58,927 nt of DNA, taken from assembly GCA_035624455.1 (NCBI GenBank), contig DASPRM010000128.1:1-58927 (forward strand). Direction: 5' to 3'. Shown here one piece after another: positions 57,776-58,927 of this stretch (the stretch's first letter is position 1; each line of letters begins with the position of its first letter). The notes under the pieces were generated by a model. That model did no database searches. It saw only the letters and a program-made list of their open reading frames with translations, and was not told the DNA's origin. Both the position numbers and the translations under genes were made by a program. The DNA is from Terriglobales bacterium. GTDB lineage: Bacteria > Acidobacteriota > Terriglobia > Terriglobales > Acidobacteriaceae.

Positions 57776-58927
57776 ATGCGCCGTGCTGCCTTCTCGAAGC
57801 TCACTCTTACGCTAATTCTCGTAGTTGCGGCCGCATCGCCGCTCCGCGCGCAGTGGGCCACGCCGACGATTGATGGTTCGATTACTCCGGGCGAGTACGG
57901 GACTAATAACTCGCTTTCCAATGCCGGCAACACCGGACAAACCTGGTACATGACCTGGGACGCCAGTAATCTCTATGTCGCCATAGTGAACGCTAATCTC
58001 TCCGAAGGCGCGGTCGTGTACGTTACGGGAAATCCGCAGAATCCGGTCACCTGTTGCACTGACGCTGATGGCAACCTCTCCGGCTTCAACTATGACGGAA
58101 GCGATATCACATCGCTACCCTTCCGCGCGAAGTTCGTAACCTATTTCAAGGACGGTTACCGCGAGTACCGCAACGCCGACGGCAGTGGCAACTGGAGCGC
58201 GCAGACGGCGAACTATGGCGCCTACGCCAGCAATAGCGGAAATCAAAACACGCGTGAGGTCGCAATTCCTTGGAGCGCCATCACTGGCGGCGGGATTCCT
58301 TCAAGTTTTGTCTTTTTTGGATACCTGACGTCCAGCGGAGGCTACATCTACGGTCAGGTTCCCACCGATAACAACATAGGAGCGATTGGCAAGACGAGCG
58401 CCACGCAGTACTTCGCCATTGACAACACCGGCGACGGCACCAGCACGCCACCGTTCTCCAATGAGCAGCCAGCAGGCTTCAGCGGCGACGACAAGGTTGG
58501 CTTCTACCACAATACGTTTGACACGTTCTATCGCGATCAGGAAGGCGCGGTTCCGGAGAACACGCAGGTTACGCTGCGCTTCCGCACGCTGCATGCCACC
58601 GGCATTTGGGGTGTGAGCGTACGCGCCTACCTGTTCGACACGGCAACCGGCAACACCACCGGCCCGGTTGACACGGACATGCCCTTCGACCAGAACATCA
58701 CCATAAATGGCACGGAATACGACGTCTGGAAAGCCACGCTGACCATGCCGTCTACGCCTACGGTCTATTACTACAAGTTCAAGATCAACCGCGACCAGAC
58801 CAACGGCTTCTACAGCGATGACTACGTGGACGACAACGACAACGTCCACAAGGATGGCACCGGCGCAGCCAGCGACGGCGAGCCGTTCCCGTCATTCCAG
58901 ATCACGGTTTACGACCCCGCCTTCCAG
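57776..58927 (+). CDS. secreted GH13-like alpha-glucanase, N-terminal part (runs off the window)
   Basis: The frame from the ATG at 57776 is open for 384 codons to the window end. Residues 1-25 are a signal peptide (RAAFSKLTLTLILVVAASPLRAQ). Residues about 30-215 form a beta-sandwich (TIDGSITPGEYGTNNSLSNA, YMTWDASNLYVAIVNANLSEG). Residues about 240-380 form a second sandwich domain (YRDQEGAVPENTQVTLRFRTL, TVYYYKFKINRDQ) that in relatives immediately precedes a GH13 alpha-amylase/pullulanase barrel. The barrel lies beyond the window, so the enzyme class is inferred from the accessory domains. Confidence 0.7.
   Translation, partial: MRRAAFSKLTLTLILVVAAASPLRAQWATPTIDGSITPGEYGTNNSLSNAGNTGQTWYMTWDASNLYVAIVNANLSEGAVVYVTGNPQNPVTCCTDADGNLSGFNYDGSDITSLPFRAKFVTYFKDGYREYRNADGSGNWSAQTANYGAYASNSGNQNTREVAIPWSAITGGGIPSSFVFFGYLTSSGGYIYGQVPTDNNIGAIGKTSATQYFAIDNTGDGTSTPPFSNEQPAGFSGDDKVGFYHNTFDTFYRDQEGAVPENTQVTLRFRTLHATGIWGVSVRAYLFDTATGNTTGPVDTDMPFDQNITINGTEYDVWKATLTMPSTPTVYYYKFKINRDQTNGFYSDDYVDDNDNVHKDGTGAASDGEPFPSFQITVYDPAFQ

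Noticed and set aside
1-58927. CRISPR arrays, insertion sequences, prophage or integrative element
   Set aside because: No regularly spaced direct repeats, transposase, integrase or phage genes were seen; the only repeats are short hairpin modules.

Overview
The window reads as chromosomal DNA of a Terriglobia-type Acidobacteriota (Koribacter / Sulfotelmatobacter-like soil lineage). This is inferred from gene content: an Oar-like TonB receptor with a carboxypeptidase-regulatory domain, a FecR plus Tyr/Trp-rich (DUF6600-like) protein, a bacillithiol deacetylase, many small regulator/NTF2/DinB/VOC genes, and intergenic gaps full of short hairpin repeats. No rRNA, tRNA, CRISPR, prophage or transposase gene was seen. 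About 65 protein genes are supported; the first (TonB receptor) and last (secreted alpha-glucanase) run off the ends.

Layout. 1-10.6 kb: TonB receptor, rhomboid protease, truB, rhodanese, two unknowns, miaB with a bifunctional nuclease, pdxS-pdxT, a hotdog thioesterase and a methyltransferase. 10.7-19 kb: radical SAM/SPASM protein, two-heme c-type protein, and an aa3-type cytochrome oxidase operon (coxB, coxA, two subunit III genes, subunit IV, small CxxC membrane protein). 19-29.3 kb: xseB, a receiver-like protein, ispA-bshB1, methyltransferase, metal hydrolase, hpt, GAF-SpoIIE phosphatase overlapping lysA, alpha/beta hydrolase, nadK. 29.4-38.5 kb: tlyA, an ArsR-SRPBCC module, a degenerate E1-alpha-like protein, glutaredoxin, acyl-CoA ligase, and a tightly overlapping MarR / membrane / ArsA-ATPase / small helical cluster. 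38.5-45.9 kb: pirin, two tandem unknown paralogs, a MoaD-like protein overlapping a BNR propeller, VOC, unknown, DinB, HxlR, phosphofructokinase. 46-58.9 kb: Mpo1-like protein, ruvC, FecR protein, MEMO1, rsmA, glgA, PilZ, two overlapping permeases, adenosine-specific kinase, secreted GH13-like enzyme.

Most genes are housekeeping and arranged in short operons, often with 4-bp ATGA overlaps. The most unusual features are: (i) a modular family of REP/BIME-like hairpins filling many gaps in a recurring order; (ii) the MoaD-BNR pair; (iii) the MarR/ArsA/small-helical-protein cluster; (iv) a TPP-enzyme E1-alpha homologue without its metal-binding motif; (v) an uncharacterised tandem paralog pair; (vi) a phosphofructokinase with pyrophosphate-type signature residues; (vii) an ArsR gene that looks leaderless. 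All family names come from recognising motifs by eye; no database search was run.
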